This document shows positions 35,724 to 43,675 of a stretch of DNA of 64,000 nt, one piece after another (within the stretch, counting starts at the first letter, position 1; each line of letters opens with the position of its first letter). The notes under the pieces were generated by a model. The model saw only the letters and a list, made by a program, of their open reading frames with translations, made no database searches and was not told where the DNA came from. The position numbers were made by a program, and so were the translations under genes. The DNA comes from Betaproteobacteria bacterium (GTDB lineage Bacteria; Pseudomonadota; Gammaproteobacteria; Burkholderiales; SG8-39): the NCBI GenBank assembly GCA_004297625.1, contig SCTY01000059.1, positions 62,001 to 126,000 of the forward strand. The letters run 5' to 3'.

Positions 35724-35743
35724 GCGAGCTTGCGAGCGGGGGG

Positions 35744-37060
35744 TTATTTGCAGTCGGAGGTGCCCTCGATCCGGCTGCCGATCGAGGAGCCGATCGAGGT
35801 GCCGATGCCGGGAAGCAGGACCGTCCCGATCACCGCGCCGATCACGTAGCCCCTCGTCGGCGTGACCGAGGGGTCGGACGTCGTCCCGCCCAGCGAGACC
35901 GGCACCCCGACAAACCCGCCGGTTTTCGCCACCGAGATGTCGAGCTTGCCGGAGAGCTTCTGGTCGGGCGCGATTTCGACGTTGCCGCCGGCGACGACCT
36001 TCGGCGAGCGCACGCACAGTCGGTTGATCTTCACTTGCTTGCCGCGCATCTGCAGCAGCCCGCGGAGTTCCTCGAAACTTGTCGCGTCGCCGGCCGCCGG
36101 CTTGCCGGTGATGTCTCCCGCCTTGGACAGGTCCACGCCCTGATAGGCGCCGCCCTCGACCTCGAACGGACCGTCGAGCATCAACGCATTGCCGAGCTGG
36201 TTGGCTGCCTTCGCACGCGAGGAGAAAGCCGCGTCGGCTTTCAGCCGGCCGGAAAGCTTGGCCGGCTTGCCGAACGCCTGCTGCACCGGCACGAGATCCA
36301 CGCCGGCGAGCTTCGCGTTCCCCGTAACCTGCCACTGCTTGGTCCAGCTCGCGCGCGCCGTGCCGGCGATCTTGCCGCCGTAGAGCAGGCCTTCGATCTT
36401 GGTGAGATCGAGCTGCTCGCCCTTGAGCGTGCCCTGCACTGCGAGCGCATCGAATTTAAGCGGCGCACCCGCGGGCAGGATCCATTGCTTGGCTGTGAAG
36501 GTGAAGGCCTTCGAGGCGTCCAGCTCCAGCTTCATCGAGCCGTCGCGCGTCTCGAGCAGCGCCCGCTCCAGGCTGAAACCTTCGCCGAGCGCCACATCGG
36601 CGTCGAATTGCGGCACCCGGAGCTTCGAGTGCTGCAAGTTCACTTCCTTCAGCACCAGCCGCCGTACGAAGATCGGCTCGCCGCCCTGGCTCTTCGGCAT
36701 GCCCTTCGGGATCGCGAGCGCCGATTCCCGCACGTACACCCGCTCCGCCTGAATGAGGCGGATGCTGCGCGCTCCGGACACGAACGACGTCACGTCCGGA
36801 ACGATCTCCAGCTCGCCGATGGTGAGGTCCATTTTCCGGCCGACGGCGATGCCGTTCGCCACCATGCGCGGCGTAGGCAGCGGATGCAGCCTCAGCTCGT
36901 CGATGCTGACCGGCTGGCCGAGCTTCTCGGACGCGATGCGCTCGAGCTCGGGAATGAACCCCGAAATGGGCACGAGGAACGGTGTAGCGATCGCGAGCAG
37001 AATGAACAGCGCGATCCCGATCAGCGACCAGTGCAGTCCCCTTCGACCCCTGCCCCCCAT
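35744..37060 (-). CDS. AsmA-family protein
   Basis: 438 residues. One N-terminal membrane segment (WSLIGIALFILLAIATPFLVPI) is followed by a long beta-rich periplasmic region. AsmA-like motifs include the N-terminal ISIDELRLHPLPTPRMVANG-type strand, LDLTKIEGLLYGGKIAGTARASW, and the C-terminal LEELRGLLQ-like and LSGKLDISV. AsmA-like proteins act in lipid transfer and outer-membrane assembly. A Gly/Ile-rich hydrophobic tail (YVIGAVIGTVLLPGIGTSIG) ends it. Stops before the tRNA-Asn promoter region. Confidence 0.8.
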   Translation of the reverse strand: MGGRGRRGLHWSLIGIALFILLAIATPFLVPISGFIPELERIASEKLGQPVSIDELRLHPLPTPRMVANGIAVGRKMDLTIGELEIVPDVTSFVSGARSIRLIQAERVYVRESALAIPKGMPKSQGGEPIFVRRLVLKEVNLQHSKLRVPQFDADVALGEGFSLERALLETRDGSMKLELDASKAFTFTAKQWILPAGAPLKFDALAVQGTLKGEQLDLTKIEGLLYGGKIAGTARASWTKQWQVTGNAKLAGVDLVPVQQAFGKPAKLSGRLKADAAFSSRAKAANQLGNALMLDGPFEVEGGAYQGVDLSKAGDITGKPAAGDATSFEELRGLLQMRGKQVKINRLCVRSPKVVAGGNVEIAPDQKLSGKLDISVAKTGGFVGVPVSLGGTTSDPSVTPTRGYVIGAVIGTVLLPGIGTSIGSSIGSRIEGTSDCK

Positions 37061-37076
37061 AATCGCTACGATAGCC

Positions 37077-37106
37077 TTAAAAAGGCGCGCTGCGATGGGG
37101 TAAAAT
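37077..37106 (+). promoter_or_regulatory. Likely promoter of tRNA-Asn
   Basis: TTAAAA (37077-37082), 18-bp spacer, TAAAAT (37101-37106), 17 bp before the tRNA 5' end. The TAAAATCCGC context also occurs upstream of efp. The -35 is weak; the -10 is good. Confidence 0.4.
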
Positions 37107-37123
37107 CCGCCCTTCGCTTCAGA

Positions 37124-37199
37124 TCCCCGATAGCTCAGTCGGTAGAGCGACGGACTGTTAATCCGCAGGTCGTAGGTTCGAGCCCTACTCGGGGAGCCA
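37124..37199 (+). tRNA. tRNA-Asn(GUU)
   Basis: 76 nt with encoded CCA. Acceptor TCCCCGA pairs with TCGGGGA, G discriminator, D-loop TAGCTCAGTCGGTAGAGC, anticodon loop CTGTTAA (GUU), T-loop AGGTTCGAGCCCT. It lies between the AsmA-like gene and EamA transporter gene on the opposite strand. Confidence 0.97.
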
Positions 37200-37209
37200 A
37201 ACGTTTTTC

Positions 37210-38136
37210 TTAGCCCGCACCGCCATCGCCAGGGCGAGGCTTTGCCGCAAGTGCGGCCGCGATGCGCGGCGGCGGCCGGAAAAGAAACAACGCGGCGAGT
37301 ACCAGCCCCGCGCCGAGAAGTTGGACCGGTGCCAGGTGCTGTCCGAGGATCAAGGCAGAAAGCAGCAGCGTCGCAATCGGTTCGAAGTTCATGAAGAACC
37401 CGGTGCGCATGGCGCCGAGATGAACCGTGGCCGCAAAGAGTCCGATCGTTGCGAAGGCGTAGAACAGCGTCACCCCGGCGATGCCGACCCAGCCGACGCG
37501 GTTTACGGGCAAGGTGACGGTCCCTGCCAGCGCGCTGGCGATTACAAAAACGAGCGTGACCAAGAACGCCATATGAAGGGTGACGGGACGCGTGTCGCGT
37601 CCCGCAAACAAGGTGTTCATAAGAAGAAAAACCGTCGCCCAGGAAAACGCGCTTATCACTGCTAGCAGCACGCCGCTCGCCTGCGCGGCGCTCATGTCCA
37701 CGTTGAGCGCCAACGCGAGCCCCACGAAGGCGAACAACAGCCCGCAGAAAGCCCTCCAGCGAAAGCGCTCGGCGCCGCGAAGCCAGGTGAACGCGCTCAC
37801 GATGGCCGGCCATAGGTAAAAAATCAGTATCGCGAGCGGCACCGGAATCTCGGCTATCGCCGCGTTTATGCAATACGTGTTCACGCACAAAGGGATGCCG
37901 ATGCCGAAAGCAGTAAATCTGTCGCGGCGGCTCAGGGCCCACGGTATCCGGGCCAGGCGGAAATACGCGACAAAAATAATGAGAGCGCCGATGGACCGCA
38001 GGGTTACGACGGTCAATGGCGTAGCGCCCCCCTGCAGCGCCAACGCAGTCGATACGCCGACCATGGCAAACGAGCCCGCGAATACCAGTAGATGAGCTGC
38101 TGTCGGGCGGCTGAAGTCCACGATAGGGATGCGCAA
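37210..38136 (-). CDS. EamA/DMT-family transporter
   Basis: 308 residues with about ten membrane segments in two EamA repeats, e.g. AHLLVFAGSFAMVGVSTALAL, LAILIFYLWPAIVSAFTWL, GVLLAVISAFSWATVFLL, and VGWVGIAGVTLFYAFATIGLFA. It is an inner-membrane drug/metabolite exporter of unknown substrate. The TTG at 38136 is the chosen start. It is divergent from the CinA-like gene with about 16 bp between. Confidence 0.85.
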   Translation of the reverse strand: MRIPIVDFSRPTAAHLLVFAGSFAMVGVSTALALQGGATPLTVVTLRSIGALIIFVAYFRLARIPWALSRRDRFTAFGIGIPLCVNTYCINAAIAEIPVPLAILIFYLWPAIVSAFTWLRGAERFRWRAFCGLLFAFVGLALALNVDMSAAQASGVLLAVISAFSWATVFLLMNTLFAGRDTRPVTLHMAFLVTLVFVIASALAGTVTLPVNRVGWVGIAGVTLFYAFATIGLFAATVHLGAMRTGFFMNFEPIATLLLSALILGQHLAPVQLLGAGLVLAALFLFRPPPRIAAALAAKPRPGDGGAG

Positions 38137-38152
38137 CCATTATGATTCACGG

Positions 38153-38662
38153 ATGCGGCCCATGCACGAAACATCACTCGAGAAGCTCGGCGCGGCTGCG
38201 GGCGAGTTGCTGAAGCAGAGAAAGCAGACGCTCGCCGTGGCGGAGTCGTCGGGCGGCGGATTGATCAGCGCAGCGCTGCTCGCCGTGCCCGGCGCGTCGG
38301 CCTACTTCCTGGGCGGCGGCGTCATCTATACGGTCGCGAGCCGCATCGCGCTCTTGGGAATCGCCGCCGAAGAGGTCAGGCACATGCGCTCGGCGAGCGA
38401 GCCGTACGCACGGCTCCTTGCGCGGCGGGTGCGCGAGCGGCTGGGCACGACGTGGGGTCTGAGCGAAACCGGCGCCGCCGGCCCCACCGGCAACCGCTAC
38501 GGCGACGCCCCGGGCCACGCCTGCATCGCGGTGAGCGGCCCGGTCGAGGCGGCGATTACCGTGGAGACGGCGAGCGCCGAGCGAGAGGCCAATATGTGGC
38601 GCTTCGCGCGGGAGGCCGTCGAATTGCTGGAATCGTGCCTGCGGCAGGCGCCGATTACTTGA
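38153..38662 (+). CDS. CinA C-terminal (PncC-like) family protein
   Basis: 169 residues, one CinA-C domain. Motifs LAVAESSGGGLISAALLAVPGASAYFLGGGVIYT and LSETGAAGPTGNRYGDAPGHACIAV match PncC nicotinamide-nucleotide amidohydrolase, which converts NMN to NaMN in pyridine-nucleotide recycling. The family Lys after the Tyr appears as Arg (ASRIALLG), so activity is uncertain. Start ATG 38153; ATG 38129 and 38162 are alternatives. Confidence 0.75.
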   Translation: MRPMHETSLEKLGAAAGELLKQRKQTLAVAESSGGGLISAALLAVPGASAYFLGGGVIYTVASRIALLGIAAEEVRHMRSASEPYARLLARRVRERLGTTWGLSETGAAGPTGNRYGDAPGHACIAVSGPVEAAITVETASAEREANMWRFAREAVELLESCLRQAPIT

Positions 38663-38686
38663 TCCGCATCGGCGGGGGCGTGAAGT

Positions 38687-39048
38687 CTACGAAGCGCCGG
38701 CCCAGCGCTTTACCGATTTGAGGATGCGCGCGTCCGCGAAGCCGAGCTGCGCGAGAACCGGCGCGCGCTCGAAGATCTCGCCGTAGCGCCGGATGAGATC
38801 GCCCTCGAGCTCGCAGCAGCTCACGCCCGAGAAGCGCACGCGTCGGCCTTCGCTCCCGGCCATTTTGGATACGTACGAGAACCCGTAGCGCGCGTAACCA
38901 GTGCGGCCGTCCGACACCGCGCCCGAGAAGGTCCAGGCGAAATACCGCCCGGCGTGAAGCACGCGGCGGCGTCCTCGGCGTCGCCGGCGCAGATCGCAGC
39001 GCCCAGGCGGCGGATCAGCGAAGCAAAGCGCTCGTTCTCCGCGCTCAT
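38687..39048 (-). pseudogene. NTF2/SnoaL-like protein, frameshifted
   Basis: The ATG at 39048 overlaps the MBL stop (ATGA) and opens MSAENERFASLIRRLGAAICAGDAEDAAACFTPGG. At about 38945-38953 (CCGCCC context) the homologous sequence moves to the -1 frame: YFAWTFSGAVSDGRTGYARYGFSYV...GEIFERAPVLAQLGFADARILKSVKRWAGAS, ending at 38687. Joined, the two parts make a normal ~120-residue NTF2-like protein. One missing base explains it: real mutation or sequencing/assembly error. Confidence 0.7.
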
Positions 39049-39695
39049 CGGCTTTGCAGCGCCCGGTCGGACACGAACGGATTGGCCGAGCGTTCCTCGC
39101 CGAAGGTGGAGAGCGGGCCATGGCCGGGGATGAAAGTGACGTCGTCGCCCAGCGGCCACAGGCGCGTCGTGATCGAGCGGATCAGCGCGGCGTGGTCGCC
39201 GCGCGGAAAGTCGGTCCTGCCTATGGAGCCGGCGAAGAGAACGTCGCCGACGATGGCGAAGCGCTCGGCGGCGCTGTAGAAGATCACGTGCCCGGGCGTG
39301 TGGCCGGGGCAATGGCGCACCTCGAGCTCGCAGCCGCCCACCGACACCTTGTCGCCGTCCTCGAGCCAGCGGTCCGGCTCGAACGGCTCGGCCGGCGGAA
39401 ATCCGAGGCCTGCGGTAGCTCTCGGCAGCTGCTCGATCCAGAAGCGGTCTTCGCGCTGCGGGCCCTCGATCGGCACGCCGGTTCTGCGGCGCAATTCGGC
39501 CGCGCCGGAGCAGTGGTCGAGGTGCCCGTGGGTGATGAGGATTTTCTCCAGCGTCGCGCCCGTCTCGCCGAGCGCTTGCACGACCCGGTCGAGATCGCCG
39601 CCGGGATCCACGACCGCAGCTTTGCCGGTCGCCTCGTCGACGAGGATGGCGCAGTTCTGCTGGAACGGCGTGACCGGGACGATCGAGACCTTCAC
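39045..39695 (-). CDS. MBL-fold hydrolase (glyoxalase II-like)
   Basis: 216 residues. Metal-binding motif THGHLDHCSG (HxHxDH) and further ligands in HCPGHTPGHVIF, IVGDVLFAGSIGRTDFPRGD and FIPGHGP follow the YcbL/glyoxalase-II-type metallo-beta-lactamase fold. It probably hydrolyses a thioester such as a glutathione or CoA thioester. GTG start overlaps the upstream Bug stop (GTGA). Confidence 0.9.
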   Translation of the reverse strand: MKVSIVPVTPFQQNCAILVDEATGKAAVVDPGGDLDRVVQALGETGATLEKILITHGHLDHCSGAAELRRRTGVPIEGPQREDRFWIEQLPRATAGLGFPPAEPFEPDRWLEDGDKVSVGGCELEVRHCPGHTPGHVIFYSAAERFAIVGDVLFAGSIGRTDFPRGDHAALIRSITTRLWPLGDDVTFIPGHGPLSTFGEERSANPFVSDRALQSR

Positions 39696-40645
39696 TCGGC
39701 GCGGATGTTGGCCTCGCGGATGATCTTCGCGTTCTTGGCCGATTCCGCTTCGATGAACGCGGCAAACTCGACCGCGTCGTGGCCCGTCGGCTGGAAGCCG
39801 AGCGCTCCCATGCGCTCGCGCACCTCGTTGGACTGCACCGCGCGGATCGCGGTGGTCTCGAGCTTCGTGACGATGGCGCGCGGCAATTTCGCCGGGCCCC
39901 ACAGCCCGTACCACGAGTACGTCTCGAGCTCGGGCATGCCCGCCTCGGCCACGGTCGGCACGTCGGGATACTGCGGGCTGCGCTGCGCGCTGGTGATCGC
40001 GAGCGCACGCAACTTGCCGGACTTCACCTGCGGGCCGGAGGACAGCACCGGGTCGATCATCGCGCTCACCTGCCCGCCGATGAGGTCGGGCAGCGCCTGT
40101 CCCGTGCCCTTGTACTGGATGATCGGCACGTCGACGCCCGCGCGCAGCCGGAAGAGCGCGATCGCGAGATGCCCGGCGGAGCCGAAGCCCGAGGTGGCCA
40201 GGTTGTACTTCTTGGGGTCGGCGCGCAGCACTTCGGCGAATTCCTTGACGCTGCGCGCCGGGACGCCGGGGTAGACCGTAAAGAGCAGCGGCCCGCGCGC
40301 GAGCTCGGCGATCGGGGTGAAGTCTTTCACGGCGTCGTAAGGCAGCGACTTCAGTACGTGCTGGTTGATGATGTGGATCGAGGCGTTGACGTAAAGCGTG
40401 TAACCGTCCGGCTGGCTTTTCGCGACCACGTCTGCGCCGAGCGTGGTCGAGGCTCCGGCGCGGTTGTCGAACACCAGTGGCTGGCCGAGATATTCGGAGA
40501 GCTTGGCGCCCACCATGCGCGCGACGCCGTCGACCGCGCCGCCCGGCGGCGTCGGAATGACGATGCGCACCGGCCTGACCGGGTATTCCTGGGCCTGCGC
40601 GAGGGTCGCGAGGCCGAGGAATGCGAGAAGGAGGAGCTTTTTCAG
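39692..40645 (-). CDS. Bug-type substrate-binding protein, apparent CTG start
   Basis: 317 residues from CTG. The signal peptide KKLLLLAFLGLATLAQAQ is complete only if translation starts at the CTG at 40645, which overlaps the upstream stop as CTGA; no ATG, GTG or TTG is in frame nearby. Bug motifs: VRIVIPTPPGGAVDGVARMVG, NRAGASTTLGADVVAKSQPDGYTL, KSGKLRALAITSAQRSPQYPDVPTVAEAG. It is a periplasmic carboxylate-type binding protein, coupled to the DHDPS-like gene, which suggests that it feeds that enzyme's substrate. Confidence 0.9.
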   Translation of the reverse strand: MKKLLLLAFLGLATLAQAQEYPVRPVRIVIPTPPGGAVDGVARMVGAKLSEYLGQPLVFDNRAGASTTLGADVVAKSQPDGYTLYVNASIHIINQHVLKSLPYDAVKDFTPIAELARGPLLFTVYPGVPARSVKEFAEVLRADPKKYNLATSGFGSAGHLAIALFRLRAGVDVPIIQYKGTGQALPDLIGGQVSAMIDPVLSSGPQVKSGKLRALAITSAQRSPQYPDVPTVAEAGMPELETYSWYGLWGPAKLPRAIVTKLETTAIRAVQSNEVRERMGALGFQPTGHDAVEFAAFIEAESAKNAKIIREANIRAE

Positions 40646-41583
40646 GCGGCCATGGCGAGCTTGGGCTGGATCTTGTAGCCGTATTTCTTGTCCAGACCGA
40701 GCTCCTGAACGATGCGAATGCCCGCCATCAGCGCCTCGCCCTCGAGGTTGCGCAGCGGCTTTCTCAGCTTGCCGACCGGAAGCCCGAGCGCGCGCATGAG
40801 CGATTTCGGCGCCACCGGGTTGATCGCGGAGTAGTTGAAGTGCATGAGCGGCAGCAGGCGCAGATACATCTTGCGGAAGTTCTCGGCGTCCGCGTAGCTC
40901 TTCCACGGCGTCGAGAGCACCGCCATCTCCTGCGGCGCGATGTTGCCGGTCATGTTGGCCGTGCCATGGCCGCCGAGGCTCAGGGTCGGCACCACGAGGC
41001 CGAGATTCGGCGAGTCGCAGCACATGATGGTGGCCTCCGGCTTGGCGGCGAGGACCTGTGCCACCTGCGCCACGCGCGTGGTCGATTCCTTGAGGATCAC
41101 GTAGTTCGGATGCTTGAGCAGCCGCAACACATGCGTCCAGTGAAGATCGGTCTTCACGCGCGGCGGGTTGTTGTAGATGCCGAGCGGAAACTCGAGCGCG
41201 TCGGCGACCTCCTGGTAATGGCGCTCGACGTCGTCCTCGGGACCGCAGATGTAGGGCGGCGCCGCGATGATCGCCCCATCGCCGCCGTTCGCCTTGACGA
41301 AGCGCACGTTGTCGATCACCTGCTGCGTCGTGTTCCCGGTGCAGCCGTAGAAGAACTTCATCTTTCCGGTCTTCATCTTCGCCGTCTCGATGACGATCTG
41401 CTTCTTCTCTTCGGGCTCGAGCAGTGAAGGCTCGCCGGTCGAGCCCATGATGAGCACGGCCACCGTGCCGTTGTCTTCTTGGTGCTTGAGAAGCGTGCGC
41501 CATGCGCCGAAGTCGACGGCGCCGTCTTCGTTGAACGGCGTGGGTGGAGCGACGAACGAACCTTCGATGCGCAGCTTTGCCAT
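40642..41583 (-). CDS. Dihydrodipicolinate synthase (DHDPS) family lyase/aldolase
   Basis: 313 residues, TIM barrel class I aldolase. GSTGEPSLLEPEEK, the Tyr in LGIYNNPPRV and the Schiff-base Lys in YVILKESTTRVAQV are intact. Coupling with a Bug binding protein and hydrolases argues for a catabolic pyruvate-type lyase rather than lysine biosynthesis. Ends in the CTGA overlap with the Bug gene. Confidence 0.85.
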   Translation of the reverse strand: MAKLRIEGSFVAPPTPFNEDGAVDFGAWRTLLKHQEDNGTVAVLIMGSTGEPSLLEPEEKKQIVIETAKMKTGKMKFFYGCTGNTTQQVIDNVRFVKANGGDGAIIAAPPYICGPEDDVERHYQEVADALEFPLGIYNNPPRVKTDLHWTHVLRLLKHPNYVILKESTTRVAQVAQVLAAKPEATIMCCDSPNLGLVVPTLSLGGHGTANMTGNIAPQEMAVLSTPWKSYADAENFRKMYLRLLPLMHFNYSAINPVAPKSLMRALGLPVGKLRKPLRNLEGEALMAGIRIVQELGLDKKYGYKIQPKLAMAA

Positions 41584-41622
41584 GGAGCCTCCGCGAAACG
41601 AAAAAAAGCCTAACATAATTGG

Positions 41623-42384
41623 ATGGAGCTGGGGATCAAAGGCCGCCGCGCGCTGGTGTGGGGCGGAAGCCGCGGCATGGGCCGCGCGGCCGCCGGGCAG
41701 CTCGTGCGCGAAGGCGTCGAAGTCACGATCGCGGCTCGCAATCGAGAACGATTGGCAAAAACAGCGGAAGAGCTCGGCGTCAAAACCGTAGCGGCGGATC
41801 TCACCACGCAGGAAGGACGCGCCGCGGCGCTCGCGGCCTGCCCGCAGCCCGACATCCTCATCAATAACGCCGATGGTCCTGCGCCGGGCGATTTTCGCCA
41901 GTGGACGCGCGAGCACTGGCTCGGCGCGCTCGATTCGGTGATGCTCGGGCCGATCTTCATGATCCAGCTCGTGGTCGACGGCATGATCGCGCGCCGCTTT
42001 GGCCGCATCGTCAACATCAGCGCGCGCACGGTGAAGAGCCCGCAGCCGGAAGCCGGGCTATCGAACGGCGCGCGCTCGGGCCTTATCGGCTTCGCCGCCG
42101 GCCTCGCGCGCCAGGCCGTGCGCCACAACGTGACCATCAACAACCTGCTGCCGGGAATCTTCGATTCGGATGCGCAGCGCGAGCACGTGCGCAGCATTGC
42201 GGCGTTGACCGGCCGTCGTTACGAGGAAATTTGGGACTCAAGAGCAAAAGAAAACCCTGCGGGGCGCTACGGCCGCCCGGAAGAAGCCGGCGCCTATATC
42301 GCGTTCCTCTGCTCCGCGCAGGCGGGCTTCATCACCGGGCAGAACCTGCTGATCGACGGCGGCCAGTATCCGGGAACGTTCTAG
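41623..42384 (+). CDS. SDR-family protein with non-canonical active site
   Basis: 253 residues. The Rossmann nucleotide motif GGSRGMGRAAA (residues 14-24) and ILINNADGPAP (NNAG region) are present, and the C-terminal ITGQNLLIDGGQYPG is normal. The catalytic YxxxK is replaced: the region reads GLSNGARSGLIGF, with Ser147 and Arg151 in the Tyr and Lys positions. It may bind NAD(P) without classical SDR catalysis. It shares the CTAG stop tetranucleotide (42381-42384) with the convergent DadA-like gene. Confidence 0.8.
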   Translation: MELGIKGRRALVWGGSRGMGRAAAGQLVREGVEVTIAARNRERLAKTAEELGVKTVAADLTTQEGRAAALAACPQPDILINNADGPAPGDFRQWTREHWLGALDSVMLGPIFMIQLVVDGMIARRFGRIVNISARTVKSPQPEAGLSNGARSGLIGFAAGLARQAVRHNVTINNLLPGIFDSDAQREHVRSIAALTGRRYEEIWDSRAKENPAGRYGRPEEAGAYIAFLCSAQAGFITGQNLLIDGGQYPGTF

Positions 42385-43643
42385 AAGCGCCGCGCGCTGA
42401 AGGGCGAGATGTCAATCGAGGGGTTTTTCCCTGCAATCAGTTCACTGATCAGCTTTCCTGTAAGCGGCGCGCCGCACATTCCCATGTGTCCGTGCCCGAA
42501 GGCGTAATAGGCGTTGCGGTAACGCGATGATGGGCCGATTACCGGTAAAGAGTCGGGAAGCGACGGACGGAATCCGAGCCAGCGGCTAAGGCGCGACTCG
42601 TCGTGCCGGGCGAGCAGGCCCGGAAGGATGCGCCGGCCGTGATTCAGCATCGCATCGGTGCGCGCCCAGTTCGCCGGCGCCTCGAGCCCGCCGAGCTCGA
42701 CCGTGCCGGCGAGCCGCAAGCCGGTTTCCATCGGCGTGATGCCGAAGCTCGCGTCAACGAAGATCGCCGGAGCGCGCAGCGTCTTCTCCGGAGCTTTCAC
42801 GATCACGTGATAGCCGCGCTCGGTGTCGAGCGGCACGCGGTCGCCGAGCTGCGCCGCGAGCGGCTTCGACCAGGCCCCGGCAGCGAGCACCACGGCACTC
42901 GCGGGATGCCGGCCGCGGTCGGTTCGCACCGCCGTGATGCGCTGTCCGTTCGATTCGAAGCCCAGAACCCGCTCCTGCGCGATGCGGGCACCTCGCGCGG
43001 CGAGCTGCTGCGCAAGAGACTGAACCAGGCGCAAGGGATTCGTCGTGAACCCGTTATCCGGTATGAAGCGCGCGTGCGTGACGGCGGCTCCGAGATCGGG
43101 CTCGCGCTCGGCGAGCGTGCGCCGCTCGAGATCCTCGATGAGGATGCCGTTGCGCCGCCTGAGATCCATGGCGCGCGCATCGCCGCGCCAGGCCGCCTCG
43201 CTCGCGTACAGGTAAAGCATTCCCTGCTTGCGCACGAGCGCCTCGGCGCCGGCATCGCGAAGCAGCGGCGCGTAATGCGCAGCCGAGTCCTTGAGCAAAG
43301 CGCGCAGCGCGCGCGCCTGCGCCTCGACGCGCGCGGGCGCCGACGCGGCGGCGAAGCGCAACAGCCAGGGAACGAGCCGCGGAAGATACGACCAGCGGAT
43401 AGCGAGCGGTCCTTCGGGATCGAGGAGCCAGCGCGGCACCTTCGCCAGCGTTCCTGGCATCGCCACCGGAACGATCGAAGACGCCGAGAAAATTCCGCCG
43501 TTGCCGAAGGAGGCGCCCATGCCCGGCTCGCCGTGATCGATGAGCAGCACCTCGCGGGCGTCGCGCTGAAGATACGCGGCGCTGCACGCGCCGACGATGC
43601 CGGCGCCGATGACCACGACCGGCGCCGGGTTTTGTGTGTTTAT
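42381..43643 (-). CDS. FAD-dependent D-amino-acid dehydrogenase (DadA)-like oxidoreductase, ATA start
   Basis: 420 residues. The FAD dinucleotide motif VVVIGAGIVGACSAAYLQRDA is followed by a DadA-like DAO fold: GASFGNGGIFSAS, AVVLAAGAWSK and the C-terminal YYAFGHGHMGMCGAPLTGKL. It oxidises a D-amino or imino acid. AAAGGAG stands 5 nt upstream of the ATA at 43643, and no ATG/GTG/TTG lies between the upstream in-frame TAG and that point. A GTG at 43616 is in frame but cuts into the first strand and has no SD. The gene is divergent from the molybdoenzyme, 32 bp away. Confidence 0.86.
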   Translation of the reverse strand: MNTQNPAPVVVIGAGIVGACSAAYLQRDAREVLLIDHGEPGMGASFGNGGIFSASSIVPVAMPGTLAKVPRWLLDPEGPLAIRWSYLPRLVPWLLRFAAASAPARVEAQARALRALLKDSAAHYAPLLRDAGAEALVRKQGMLYLYASEAAWRGDARAMDLRRRNGILIEDLERRTLAEREPDLGAAVTHARFIPDNGFTTNPLRLVQSLAQQLAARGARIAQERVLGFESNGQRITAVRTDRGRHPASAVVLAAGAWSKPLAAQLGDRVPLDTERGYHVIVKAPEKTLRAPAIFVDASFGITPMETGLRLAGTVELGGLEAPANWARTDAMLNHGRRILPGLLARHDESRLSRWLGFRPSLPDSLPVIGPSSRYRNAYYAFGHGHMGMCGAPLTGKLISELIAGKNPSIDISPFSARRF

Positions 43644-43675
43644 GGCCGCTCCTTTATGGGAAGATTTTACTGGCT

